Part shown: positions 1-8,033 of the stretch, in pieces
Layout of the letters: every line of letters starts with the position of its first letter
Position numbering within the stretch: position 1 is the stretch's first letter
DNA from: Gaiellales bacterium
Lineage (GTDB): Bacteria > Actinomycetota > Thermoleophilia > RBG-16-64-13
Reading direction: 5' to 3'
Assembly (NCBI GenBank): GCA_012719395.1
Contig: JAAYAL010000083.1
Coordinates: 1 to 33,281 of the forward strand
Length of the DNA stretch: 33,281 bases
Notes under the pieces: generated by a model
Told to the model about the DNA's origin: nothing
Databases searched by the model: none
What the model saw: only the letters and a program-made list of their open reading frames with translations
Made by a program: the position numbers and the translations under genes

Positions 1-108
1 CGCCGGAGCGCGCTGGGCGGCGCCATTCTGTGTCCTCGGTCACGCAAATAGCGCTGCTATTCGCGCTCCCTGCGTTCGAGACTGGCGCGTACCCAGCACG
101 CTCCGGCG
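1..108. repeat. Long imperfect palindrome (large hairpin element)
   Basis: The two halves (1-52 and 56-108) are reverse complements at roughly 38 of 53 aligned positions around a 3-nt centre (GCT at 53-55). The outer arms 1-17 and 92-108 match at 16 of 17 positions, and the inner AATAGC/GCTATT arms are perfect. It lies just past the 3' end of the ABC transporter operon, so as RNA it could act as a terminator or 3' stabiliser. The size and symmetry also fit a dispersed palindromic element (REP- or MITE-like). It touches the window edge and may extend further left. The structure is seen directly; the function is inferred. Confidence 0.6.
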
Positions 109-136
109 GCGAAGCGGTCATTCTTCATCCCATCTG

Positions 137-859
137 TTAGAGGACCATCCCCAGGAACTTCTTGGTCCGTTCCTCCCGTGGGTTGGCGATCATGGTACGC
201 GGGTCGCCTTCTTCCACCACCACACCTTCATCCATGAAGATGAGGCGCGAGCCCACCTCGCGGGCGAACCCCATCTCGTGCGTGACCACGACCATGGTCA
301 TTCCAGCCAGGGCCAGGTCTTTCATCACGTTGAGCACCTCCGCCACCAGCTCTGGGTCCAGTGCTGAGGTGACTTCGTCGAAGAGCATCATATCGGGGTG
401 CATGGCCAAGGCACGGGCGATGGCAACGCGCTGCTGTTGCCCACCCGACAGCTGGTCGGGATAGCTGCCGGCCTTGTCGGCCAAGCCGACTCTCGCCAAG
501 AGCTCGAGGGCCGTGGCCTGCGCTTCGGCTTTGTCCTGCTTCTGCACCTTGAGGGGTGCCATGGTGACGTTATCGAGGACCGTCCGGTGCGGGAAGAGGT
601 TGAAGCTCTGGAAGACCATACCGATGCGCTGCCGGATCTTGTTCTCGTCTGTCTTGGGATCCGTGAGATCGTCGCCTTCGACGAGGATCTTGCCTTTCTG
701 GATCTTCTCCAGTCCGTTGATGCAGCGAAGCATGGTGGATTTCCCCGAGCCCGACGGCCCGATGACCACTACCACTTCGCTCTTGGACACATGTAGATTG
801 ACTCCGTTGAGCACCTGCAGGTGGCCGAACTGCTTGTAGACATCGATGAGTTGAATCAC
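137..859 (-). CDS. glnQ: Polar amino acid ABC transporter, ATP-binding subunit (GlnQ/HisP family)
   Basis: This is the cytoplasmic ATPase that powers import of a polar amino acid. All ABC motifs are intact in the 240 residues: Walker [10 protein letters not shown] (34-42), Q-loop Gln84, signature LSGGQQQR (137-144), Walker B MMLFDE (157-162) and the switch His194. The length is normal for the GlnQ/HisP/ArtP group. It is the last gene of a minus-strand operon whose order is binding protein, permease, ATPase, and it starts 5 bp after the permease stop. The family assignment is firm, but the substrate (Gln, Glu, His, Arg, Cys or other) cannot be read from the sequence. Confidence 0.95.
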   Translation of the reverse strand: MIQLIDVYKQFGHLQVLNGVNLHVSKSEVVVVIGPSGSGKSTMLRCINGLEKIQKGKILVEGDDLTDPKTDENKIRQRIGMVFQSFNLFPHRTVLDNVTMAPLKVQKQDKAEAQATALELLARVGLADKAGSYPDQLSGGQQQRVAIARALAMHPDMMLFDEVTSALDPELVAEVLNVMKDLALAGMTMVVVTHEMGFAREVGSRLIFMDEGVVVEEGDPRTMIANPREERTKKFLGMVL

Positions 860-864
860 CGCGA

Positions 865-1620
865 TTACCCCTTGGGTAGTTGGCCGAGCAGATCCGCCGA
901 CATCTCGGCATCGGCTTTAGGCCGGGCCTTTTTGCCGCGACTCTGACGTGTTTCCAGGCGGCTCGCCACCCGGATGAGGGGGATGGTGAACACCAGATAC
1001 ACGATGGCGGCGGCCGACAGGGGCGTGGGGTTGGCCTTGACTCCCATGATCTCGCGGGCGCGGAAGAGGATCTCCGGGGTGGTGATCACCGAAGCCAGCG
1101 CAGTGTCCTTGATCATGGCGATCAACTCGTTGGTCAGCGCCGGGATGACGACCCTGACCGCCTGGGGCAACACGACGAAACGCATGGCCTGACCATAGGT
1201 CATACCCAATGAGCGGGCCGCTTCCATCTGCCCCTTGTGGATCGACTGGATACCGGCACGGAAGATTTCGGCCGAGTAGGCCGCATAGCAGAGACTCAAA
1301 CCAAGGACGGCGGCGGGGATGGGGCCAAGGATCAGTATGCGCAGCCCGGTCTGCGATCCCACCAACGCCAAACCGTAGTAGATGAAGGTGAGGAGCAACA
1401 GGAGAGGGAGGCCGCGGATGAAATCGATGTAGATGGCGGATAGCCAACGCAGGATGCGAACCCGAGATATCCGCATCAAGGAGATGAGGAGACCGAGAAC
1501 GAAGGCGAACGTGAGAGAGAGCACGAGCAGTTCGATGACCACTCCTACGGCCCTTACCAGAGTGGGAAGGGTCTCGCCCAGGATTTCCATGTTGAAGTAG
1601 TACTTGATGAACTGCCCCAT
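865..1620 (-). CDS. Polar amino acid ABC transporter permease
   Basis: Inner-membrane channel subunit of the HisM/GlnP family, 251 residues. Hydrophobic segments lie near residues 20-50, 70-105 and 185-215. The cytoplasmic EAA loop that docks on the ATPase is visible in the middle ([17 protein letters not shown]), followed by the usual family stretch ending LIKDTAL-like (here [11 protein letters not shown]). Only one permease gene is present, so the channel is probably a homodimer. The C-terminal 30 residues are basic and cytoplasmic. The gene sits between the ATPase (5 bp downstream) and the binding protein. A strong hairpin separates it from the binding-protein gene. Confidence 0.93.
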   Translation of the reverse strand: MGQFIKYYFNMEILGETLPTLVRAVGVVIELLVLSLTFAFVLGLLISLMRISRVRILRWLSAIYIDFIRGLPLLLLLTFIYYGLALVGSQTGLRILILGPIPAAVLGLSLCYAAYSAEIFRAGIQSIHKGQMEAARSLGMTYGQAMRFVVLPQAVRVVIPALTNELIAMIKDTALASVITTPEILFRAREIMGVKANPTPLSAAAIVYLVFTIPLIRVASRLETRQSRGKKARPKADAEMSADLLGQLPKG

Positions 1621-1650
1621 CGGCTCTCCCTACTGTGGAGAAGTGAATAA

Positions 1651-1684
1651 GAAGGGGGTCAAAGCGTATGCCTTGACCCCCTTC
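1651..1684 (-). terminator. Hairpin between binding-protein and permease genes
   Basis: A perfect 12-bp stem (GAAGGGGGTCAA at 1651-1662 with its complement at 1673-1684) has a 10-nt loop. Read on the minus strand it follows the binding-protein stop by about 22 bp and is trailed by a mildly T-rich run (TTATTCACTTCT). It probably acts as a leaky terminator or RNA-stabilising stem that keeps binding-protein mRNA in excess over permease and ATPase, an arrangement known from other ABC operons. The role is inferred. Confidence 0.65.
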
Positions 1685-1706
1685 ACGCTCTGAGTGCTGG
1701 GGATTC

Positions 1707-2651
1707 CTACTGGGCCTTCCCGAACCACTTGGCTCGGATCAGGTCGTAGGTGCCGTCCGCCTTGATCTCTCCGAGGGCCGCGTTGATTGCCTCGAGGAGC
1801 TCAGTGTTCTCCTTCTTGATGCCGAACCCGTAGTCATCGTCAACGACGATCTTGCCGGTGTTGGCCAGGTTGGGCTTGTTGCGGATCTGGTAGGCGTTGG
1901 AGGGCTCGTCGTTGACCACGGCCTCCGTGCGCCCGGCCTCGAGGTCCTGGATGGCAAGGATGATGTTCTCGTACTTCTTCATCTCTTTGATGCCTTCGAT
2001 CTTCTCAACCGCAAACTGGCCGGTGGTGTCCACCTGCACGCCCACGATCTTGCCCACGAGGCCGTCGGCGTTCTCAATGGGCTTGTCGACGGGGGTGGTG
2101 ATGGCCAGGTCATTCTGGTAGTAGGCATCCGAGAAGTTGATCTGTTCCTTGCGCTCGTCCGTGATGCTCATGGCCGAGCCGATGATGTCGAAACGGTCGC
2201 TCACGAGTGCCGGGATGATACCGTCCCAAGCGGTGGAGACCATCACAAGCTCAAGGCCCATCTTCTTGCAGAGAGAGGTCAGGATATCGACGTCGAAGCC
2301 GATGTAGCCACCCTTGCCGTCAGAGTACTCGAAGGGCGGGAATGCGGTGTCCGAACCGGCCTGCAGCTTTCCGGGCACGAGCGTCTTTGGGGTCTCAATC
2401 TTGTCAGACTTGGTGACCGCGGCAATGGCGGCGTCGGCGGCTTCAGCGTTGGGACCGGTGGCGCCCACTTCCTCCTCCGCCGCGGTGGTTGTTGTCTGCT
2501 CCGCCGCAGTAGTTGTGGTATCCCCCGCTGCGGTGGTTGTGCTCTCGGGTGTCGCAGTAGTTGTGGTGGTCTCACCGCAGCCGGTCGCCACGGCAACGAG
2601 AGCCACTGCGAGAACAAAGAAGACGATTATGGGCAACCAGTGTTTCTTCAC
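1707..2651 (-). CDS. Amino acid ABC transporter substrate-binding lipoprotein
   Basis: Extracytoplasmic solute-binding protein (SBP family 3) that captures the amino acid and delivers it to the permease. I start it at GTG 2651, giving 314 residues, because a GGGGAGGA ribosome site lies just upstream and the product then begins with a clean lipoprotein signal: a VKKHW basic head, a hydrophobic core, and lipobox VATG-C with lipidated Cys25. The longer ATG at 2747 would add 32 unlikely residues. After the Cys comes a flexible Thr/Ala/Glu linker with repeated TTTTAA blocks, then a type-3 binding fold (SDTAFPPFEY, GFDVDI, TAWDGIIPAL). It is the first gene of the operon. Confidence 0.93.
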   Translation of the reverse strand: MKKHWLPIIVFFVLAVALVAVATGCGETTTTTATPESTTTAAGDTTTTAAEQTTTTAAEEEVGATGPNAEAADAAIAAVTKSDKIETPKTLVPGKLQAGSDTAFPPFEYSDGKGGYIGFDVDILTSLCKKMGLELVMVSTAWDGIIPALVSDRFDIIGSAMSITDERKEQINFSDAYYQNDLAITTPVDKPIENADGLVGKIVGVQVDTTGQFAVEKIEGIKEMKKYENIILAIQDLEAGRTEAVVNDEPSNAYQIRNKPNLANTGKIVVDDDYGFGIKKENTELLEAINAALGEIKADGTYDLIRAKWFGKAQ

Positions 2652-2737
2652 TCTGCCATCCTCCCCAGATCGATGATGCGCTGTAGCCGTTCCATGGCTC
2701 AAGCGCCGGCGGGCCGAGGTGCCCGCGGAACCTCCTA

Positions 2738-2766
2738 TTGATAGCACAATGCCATCCGCCTGTGAA
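2738..2766 (-). promoter_or_regulatory. Candidate promoter of the ABC transporter operon
   Basis: On the minus strand TTCACA (2761-2766) is separated by 17 nt from TATCAA (2738-2743), a reasonable sigma-70-type pair about 87 nt upstream of the GTG at 2651. It lies back-to-back with the plus-strand TATAAT box at 2778-2783. Prediction by eye only. Confidence 0.4.
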
Positions 2767-2777
2767 TAGCCGACCTG

Positions 2778-2783
2778 TATAAT
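2778..2783 (+). promoter_or_regulatory. Candidate -10 box of the radical SAM operon
   Basis: A perfect TATAAT stands 11 nt before the ATG at 2795, with no ribosome-binding site between. No good -35 is visible. A transcript from here would have almost no leader, so the mRNA may be leaderless. Confidence 0.4.
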
Positions 2784-2794
2784 GAACGCCCGCT

Positions 2795-3466
2795 ATGCCC
2801 GGCCATTGCACTTCTGAGCCACAGCACCTTGTTCCCTTCCCCGCCCCCAATTATGTCTATTGGGGCGGCGATGGTCTGTACGTGAACCTGACCAGCCGTT
2901 GCTCTGCCGCGTGCGAGTTCTGCCTCCGCACATTCACGTGGCAGATCTTCGGCTACGATCTTCTCCTGCGGCCGGAGCAGGAGCCCTCGGCGGAGCAGGT
3001 GATCCAGGCTGCTGAGGCGGAACTGGTTTCTCGCCGGGCCGCGGAAATCGTGTTCACCGGCCTGGGTGAGCCCACGATTCGTCTGGATGAGCTGCTGGGG
3101 ATACTCGCTTGGGCTAAGGCACGCGGCGCAGTCACCCGTCTCGACACCAATGGTCACGGTAAGCTTCTCCATCCGGGTAGGCAGGTGGTGTCCGAACTGG
3201 CCCATGCCGGGCTGGACGTTGCTTCCGTGAGTCTGAACGCGCCGGATGCCGCCACGTACGACCGCATCTGCAGCCCGTCTGTCAATGGAGCCTTCTCGGC
3301 CGTTGTCTCCTTCATCCGGGAGGCCGTCGCGGCCGGTGTTCGCGTGACGGCGACGGCGGTCATGCTTCCCGGGTTGGATGTCGCCGCCATCCGGCAACTG
3401 GCGCTGAATCTGGGCGCTGAGTTCCGGGCTCGGCCTCTACTCACGGCGCGGCAGGGCGTCTCGTGA
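2795..3466 (+). CDS. Radical SAM protein, TatD-linked type
   Basis: Small (223 residues) radical SAM enzyme. The cluster motif C36-x3-C40-x2-C43 sits inside NLTSRCSAACEFC, followed by the SAM-contacting GLGEPT stretch at about 89-94 and the LDTNGHG segment. This layout matches the short radical SAM family often found beside TatD nucleases, whose reaction is unknown to me. No TatD gene is present here. It is first in a plus-strand series and its TGA overlaps the next gene's GTG (GTGA). No Shine-Dalgarno precedes the ATG. It should need an anaerobic or low-oxygen cytoplasm to keep the [4Fe-4S] cluster. The family call is firm; the substrate is unknown. Confidence 0.85.
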   Translation: MPGHCTSEPQHLVPFPAPNYVYWGGDGLYVNLTSRCSAACEFCLRTFTWQIFGYDLLLRPEQEPSAEQVIQAAEAELVSRRAAEIVFTGLGEPTIRLDELLGILAWAKARGAVTRLDTNGHGKLLHPGRQVVSELAHAGLDVASVSLNAPDAATYDRICSPSVNGAFSAVVSFIREAVAAGVRVTATAVMLPGLDVAAIRQLALNLGAEFRARPLLTARQGVS

Positions 3467-4434
3467 GCTATTGGGGACCTCCGGAGGATTGGGTGCGCGA
3501 ACTGGCCGACTCACTGGCGGCCGAACTCCGGCAGATCGTGTTGCCACGTTTGGGGAGGCCTTGGTCACGAGGACTGGCCGGTCGCGCGGTGGGGGGCGAT
3601 ACCACCTTTGCCGTTGACGCCGAGGCTGAGGCGCATGTCCAGCGGAGGCTCAAGGGCTTCGCGCGGCCGGTTGCGTACTACTCCGAGGATCAGGGCCTCG
3701 TCGGGTCAGAAGGTGCGGACTGGGTGTTCATCGTGGACCCCATAGACGGTACTCGTCCCGCCATTGCCGGCTTGGAAGCCGCGTGCGTCAGTGTGGCGGT
3801 GGCCCGTCTCACGCACCGCCCTGCCATGGAGGATGTCTGGTATGGAGTGATCCTGGAGATCAAGGAGGGCGGGGTCTTCCGCGCGGTGCGGGGAGGTGGG
3901 GTGGAGATACTGGACGCATCCGGGCGCAGACGTGAGGTGTCCATCTCCATGCACAGCGACCTGTCCCGCTTGTTCTGGACCATTGGCTTCAGAGGACGGC
4001 CGGCAGCGGAGCTGGTGGCCGTCCTCGGGGGCCTCATCGACCGCTCTTCGGTGAACGGAGGGGTTTTTGATTTGGGAAGTGCCACCTACACCATGACTCG
4101 GATTCTCACGGGGCAACTCGATGCGTACGTGGACGTCGGCCCTCGGATGATCGAGCGGTCGCCCTGGGTGGAGAGGCGCTTTCGGCAGGTGGGTAACGGC
4201 AGCGTGCTCAACAACTGCCCGTACGATGTGGCGGCCGCTGCGCTGATACTGGAGGAAGCGGGTTGCGTGGTAACCGATGCCGCGGGGAACAGTCTTGACA
4301 AGCGGCCGCTGCTCGGTTCCGATGTGGCGCATCAGCTCAGCGTGGTGGCCGCTGCCAACCGGGAGATGCACGCGGCCATCCTCCAAGTGGTGGAGGAGGG
4401 ACTGGAGCATCTGGAGCGGACGGGAGCCGGATGA
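3463..4434 (+). CDS. Inositol monophosphatase family protein
   Basis: Metal-dependent sugar- or inositol-phosphate phosphatase fold, 323 residues. The visible ligands are Glu75 in the SED segment, the signature DPIDGT (Asp92, Asp95), and the second motif PYDVAAA with Asp255 followed by EEAGC. The usual Trp of motif two (WDxAA) is Tyr here, and the protein is longer than the typical 260-residue IMPase. This suggests a divergent substrate such as another phosphorylated polyol, fructose bisphosphate or a nucleotide. The GTG start overlaps the radical SAM stop, and its own stop overlaps the amrS start (ATGA), so the three proteins are probably made together. Phosphatase is the likely class; the substrate is open. 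Confidence 0.85.
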   Translation: MSYWGPPEDWVRELADSLAAELRQIVLPRLGRPWSRGLAGRAVGGDTTFAVDAEAEAHVQRRLKGFARPVAYYSEDQGLVGSEGADWVFIVDPIDGTRPAIAGLEAACVSVAVARLTHRPAMEDVWYGVILEIKEGGVFRAVRGGGVEILDASGRRREVSISMHSDLSRLFWTIGFRGRPAAELVAVLGGLIDRSSVNGGVFDLGSATYTMTRILTGQLDAYVDVGPRMIERSPWVERRFRQVGNGSVLNNCPYDVAAAALILEEAGCVVTDAAGNSLDKRPLLGSDVAHQLSVVAAANREMHAAILQVVEEGLEHLERTGAG

Positions 4435-5465
4435 CCGCTGGGCGCCAAGAGCGAAAAGCACTGTTCGCCGAGCGGGATGGCGCCAGAGTGCGCTGCACGC
4501 TCTGCCCGCACCTGTGCCTGCTCGAAGAGGGGCGGGATGGCATCTGCAGGGTTCGCGGAGTGCGAGACGGGAGCCTCCGTACCCTTGTGTACGGCCGCCC
4601 GGCCACGGTTGCCGTCGACGACATCGAGAGCAAGCAGCTGTACCATTTCCGCCCCGGGACTCGAGTGATGTCGCTTGGGACCCTGGGGTGCAATGTATTG
4701 TGTTCCGGTTGCCAGAATTGGCAGATATCTCATGCGGGCGCCGGTAAAGGTGAAGCCGAGAAGCTCACATACCTTTCGCCGGGCAAGGCCGTGCAGGCGG
4801 CCAAGCGCTACAAGGCAGCCGGCGTTGTGTTCACCTACAACGAACCGGTGGTCTGGCTGGAATACGTGCGGGACGTGTTTGTCGTCGGCAAAGAGGCCGG
4901 TCTCTACACTGCGTTGGCCACAGCCGGCTACATGAGCGATGAAGCGTTTTGTTGTGTGGCCTCGCACGTTGATGCCGTTCGCTTTGACCTCAAGGCCCCT
5001 GACGAACATGGGTACCAGCAGTTCACCAAGGCCAAGGAGGCGGGTCAGGCGCTGTCCATAGCCATTCAGGCCAAGGAAGTCTACGGCTGCCACATGGAGG
5101 TGGTCTCCAACATCATCCCCGGCATGAATGACGGCGACGAGGGTCTCCATGCCATGGCCTCGTGGATCGTGGGGCATCTGGGCCCAGATACGCCTTGGCA
5201 TGTCACCCGCTTTTCACCGGATTTTGAACTCTCGTATATCCTCCCCACGCCGCTGGCCACTCTGGAGCGTGCGGCCGCGATCGGTCGCAAGGAGGGGCTC
5301 CGTTTTGTCTATGTGGGAAACGTGCAGGGGCATGCCTCGCGGCAGACCGTATGCCCCAGCTGTGGGAGGACGGCTATCCACCGCGATGACCGTACGGCTA
5401 CCCAGATCCTGGTCAAGGGGGGGTGCTGCGCGTTCTGCGGTGAAGACTTGAACGTAGTTCAGTGA
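4431..5465 (+). CDS. amrS: AmmeMemoRadiSam-type radical SAM enzyme (AmrS)
   Basis: Radical SAM protein of 344 residues related to pyruvate formate-lyase activase. The cluster motif is C87-x3-C91-x2-C94 in TLGCNVLCSGCQNW. It is preceded by an N-terminal Cys-rich segment (Cys22, 25, 29, 39) and followed by VVFTYNEP, a family hallmark. A C-terminal zinc-ribbon-like tail (CPSCG and CAFCGE) closes the protein. The family is named for co-occurrence with AMMECR1-domain and Memo-like proteins, neither of which is in this window. Its reaction is not established to my knowledge. Translation is coupled to the phosphatase-like gene through ATGA. A 45-bp gap separates it from the anti-sigma gene. Confidence 0.9.
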   Translation: MTAGRQERKALFAERDGARVRCTLCPHLCLLEEGRDGICRVRGVRDGSLRTLVYGRPATVAVDDIESKQLYHFRPGTRVMSLGTLGCNVLCSGCQNWQISHAGAGKGEAEKLTYLSPGKAVQAAKRYKAAGVVFTYNEPVVWLEYVRDVFVVGKEAGLYTALATAGYMSDEAFCCVASHVDAVRFDLKAPDEHGYQQFTKAKEAGQALSIAIQAKEVYGCHMEVVSNIIPGMNDGDEGLHAMASWIVGHLGPDTPWHVTRFSPDFELSYILPTPLATLERAAAIGRKEGLRFVYVGNVQGHASRQTVCPSCGRTAIHRDDRTATQILVKGGCCAFCGEDLNVVQ

Positions 5466-5510
5466 CTGAGTTATAAAGGCTGCGGAGGCCGTTCTCCACG
5501 GGAGCAGGTC

Positions 5511-5972
5511 TTGAGCGAAAAGCATGATCCACACATCGTTGCAGCGATGACGGGGCCGGAGCGGCCGCGGGGTGCGGGGCTGAGTGGCGGAGCAGGTGAC
5601 GTGGTCCTGTTGTCCATCCCCTCGAAGCCGGAATACGTGGGGCTCTCCCGTCTTGCCGTCGCCGGAGTGGCGAGAGTGTCGGATCTTCCGGAAGAGGCGG
5701 TTGCGGACCTCAAGCTGGCTGTGACGGAGGCGTGCACTTTTGCCCTGCAGCACGTGCAGGGGCAGCGTGACGCCTGCCTGGCGGTGGGGTTCCGGGTGAC
5801 CCCCCACAGTTGGGTGATCGACGTGACGTGGCCCTCGGGGAACCCGGGGGGGGATGCGGCGCTTGCGGATGGTGGTCTCGGTCTGGCGGTCATGCGTGCG
5901 CTGGTTGATGGAGTGGACCTGGAGTCCTCGTTCGACGGGCGTTCACTGCTGCGGCTCACCAAGCAGCTGTAG
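5511..5972 (+). CDS. Anti-sigma-factor-like GHKL ATPase domain protein (degenerate)
   Basis: A 153-residue protein resembling RsbW/SpoIIAB-type HATPase_c_2 kinases. The segment DLKLAVTEACT (67-76) aligns with the N-box helix and GGLGLAVMRALVD (121-133) with the G2 box. The Mg-ATP-binding Asn expected four residues after Glu73 is Phe77, and the D-x-G-x-G of the G1 box is not visible. It may therefore have lost kinase activity and work as a binding protein only. TTG 5511 was chosen for the GGAG site upstream and the lack of a better start. It sits 3 bp before the exported-protein gene, suggesting a shared envelope-related role. No sigma factor or antagonist gene is adjacent. Confidence 0.75.
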   Translation: MSEKHDPHIVAAMTGPERPRGAGLSGGAGDVVLLSIPSKPEYVGLSRLAVAGVARVSDLPEEAVADLKLAVTEACTFALQHVQGQRDACLAVGFRVTPHSWVIDVTWPSGNPGGDAALADGGLGLAVMRALVDGVDLESSFDGRSLLRLTKQL

Positions 5973-5975
5973 CAG

Positions 5976-8033
5976 GTGAGGCTGCCGGCGGGAATGCCCG
6001 AGCGGCGTCCACGCGGCTCGGGCCTGCTCTCTGGCCCTCTCTTCCTCGTCGCCTGTCTGCTGGGCTGTGTGCTGCTACTGGTGGTGCCCGGCCCTTCCTG
6101 GGCGTTGGCTTCGTCCCTCGCCGTGACGCCGGCCACGCCGTTCTGCGTGGTTGGTGAGACTGCCCGCCTCCACGTCACGGGGACCATGGCGGGACCCGTG
6201 GGAGCGGTCACGGCGCGTATTCAGGTGTGCGGCCCGGGGCGCCCGAGCTCTGGGGCGGAGGATTGGCCTATCACCGCGGAGCTCACTGTTCCCATGGGTG
6301 ATCTCGAGGGGGAGGTGGACTATACAATCTCTCTGCCCGCGCGGGCCCTTCCCCAGGCGGGGGCTTTTGAGGCACGCGTTACGGTGGGGGCGGGGGACAC
6401 CCAGCTGGGTCTGATGTCCACGTGGCTGGCAGCGGTGGTCTCCGACCAAGCGAATGTCGACTTGGCCCTCGTGTTGCCGCTGATACGTGGTGTGAGACAG
6501 GATCCATCCGGGGCCTTCGTGGATTCCGTCATCAGAGAGACGGCGGCTCCCTTCTCGGATGCGGGGGGAAGTCTCTACTTGCCGGCCTCTCTCCTGCGAG
6601 ACTTCCCCGGTTGGCATTTCTCGCTGGCAGTGGAGCCGGCGCTGCTCTCTCAGCTTGAGTCACAGACCGGCGGGTTCAGCGAGGTCTCAGGCGGCTCTCT
6701 CACGGAGTACAGTGCCGAGTCGACGGAAGCGCGCCAAGCGGCGGGAGGACTTGCGGTCCTGCGGGGGTTGGCCCGGGAGCCGGCCGTGGAAATCATCCCC
6801 ACGCCCTATGCGGCGCCCGCCGCCGCCGTTCTGGCGGAACAGGGCTGGCAGGAAGGCCTGGAGCAGATGCGGTTGGGGAGAGCCACGCTCCAACGGGTGT
6901 TGCAGCCCGGGCAGATATCCGGGGGTGCCTACGTGCCCGGCCAGGATCTGACCACACGCTGTCTGGCCTATTTCAGCCAAGCCTCCGTGGAGTATGTGGT
7001 GGCATCGGCGATGGTGACGAAGGACTTGGCCGAATCGTCTCAGGACCCGCTGCTCCCCGTACGTATCGCGGACAGTGAGAACAACCGCGTCACCCTGATG
7101 CCGGTGTCCAGCGAACTGTCCTCGGCCCTGGCCGACACCTGGGATGTCCCTCGCTTCTTCGCTGCCGTGGCCAGTCTCCTGGCCGACGGCCGCTCCGTGC
7201 TGATCGCCGCGCCGGCGCACGACTACGCGCAACTGGATCCCGCCGGCCTCAGAGCGCTGGGGCTTGGTCTGTCGCAGACAGAGTTCATCTCCACCCTGAC
7301 CTTGGCGGAACTGCTGGAGAAGCACCCTCCCAGCAGCCGCCCAGTCTTCTTGAGCCGTTTCGGAGGGCATCAGCCGGGGCTGATGGCACACACTCTGATA
7401 GAGAGGATCCGGGAAGCGCGCGGGCCCATCGCGGATCTGGTCGTGGCGGCAGGGGAGAGGGCTGGGCCGGTCTCGGCCGCCCGGGTGGCGCTCTTTCACG
7501 CCGAGAGCCGCCTATGGCTTCGGGAGGGGGCGGATCCGGCCCACGTCAATCTGGGCCTCTCATGGGCACGGGAAGCCCGGCGAGTGGTCGAGGGGGAGTT
7601 CGCGGCGGTGCACGTGGGCAAGGTGAACGCGAGGGAGAGGGAGGGACGGGCGGTGGATGTCGCGGTGGCTGTGGACAACGCCGCTGGGCAGCCGATGTCG
7701 CTGGCATTCGAGGTGGCACCGTCTGAGGGAGGGGAACCGCTGACCGTGGTGGAGCGGACGGTGGAGGTGGGTGGCGGTACGGTCGTGCTGGAGGGGATCG
7801 CGGTCCCCACAGGGCGCTACCTTCTGGCAGTTCGGGCAGGTAGCACGGAGTTGGCGTCCGTTCCTTTCTCCGTGCGGTGGGGATGGGCGGCAGAGTGGTG
7901 GCTGTGGACAGCCGCCGCCCTCGTCCTGTGCACCGCGGCGGTCGTGACAGCCAAGTGGTGGCGCCGTCGCACGGCGTCGCCACCACCCAAAGGTGAACCG
8001 GCGGTCAGGAGAGTGCGGCGTGGACCTTCTTGA
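5976..8033 (+). CDS. Exported, C-terminally anchored protein, DUF6049-like
   Basis: A 685-residue protein with an N-terminal signal or anchor helix (about 18-45), a large extracytoplasmic part, one C-terminal membrane helix (about 640-660) and a basic tail. The order is a beta-rich region (48-160), then an alpha/beta section beginning LALVLPLIRGV and containing SLAVEPALLSQL. This recalls the actinobacterial DUF6049 proteins and their GH57/deacetylase-like fold, but I recognise no catalytic motif with confidence. A second beta domain (about 560-635) precedes the helix. GTG 5976 is used; ATG 5994 is an alternative. Its 3' end overlaps the convergent CoA-binding gene by 29 bp. Envelope location is well supported, function unknown. 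Confidence 0.75.
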   Translation: MRLPAGMPERRPRGSGLLSGPLFLVACLLGCVLLLVVPGPSWALASSLAVTPATPFCVVGETARLHVTGTMAGPVGAVTARIQVCGPGRPSSGAEDWPITAELTVPMGDLEGEVDYTISLPARALPQAGAFEARVTVGAGDTQLGLMSTWLAAVVSDQANVDLALVLPLIRGVRQDPSGAFVDSVIRETAAPFSDAGGSLYLPASLLRDFPGWHFSLAVEPALLSQLESQTGGFSEVSGGSLTEYSAESTEARQAAGGLAVLRGLAREPAVEIIPTPYAAPAAAVLAEQGWQEGLEQMRLGRATLQRVLQPGQISGGAYVPGQDLTTRCLAYFSQASVEYVVASAMVTKDLAESSQDPLLPVRIADSENNRVTLMPVSSELSSALADTWDVPRFFAAVASLLADGRSVLIAAPAHDYAQLDPAGLRALGLGLSQTEFISTLTLAELLEKHPPSSRPVFLSRFGGHQPGLMAHTLIERIREARGPIADLVVAAGERAGPVSAARVALFHAESRLWLREGADPAHVNLGLSWAREARRVVEGEFAAVHVGKVNAREREGRAVDVAVAVDNAAGQPMSLAFEVAPSEGGEPLTVVERTVEVGGGTVVLEGIAVPTGRYLLAVRAGSTELASVPFSVRWGWAAEWWLWTAAALVLCTAAVVTAKWWRRRTASPPPKGEPAVRRVRRGPS

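Noticed and set aside
2440-2580. Repeated codon blocks that look like a tandem DNA repeat
   Set aside because: They encode the Thr/Ala-rich linker of the binding lipoprotein and the units are irregular; no independent repeat element is implied.
2652-2747. N-terminal extension of the amino-acid-binding lipoprotein
   Set aside because: It would bury the lipoprotein signal 32 residues in, and the GTG at 2651 has a strong ribosome site.
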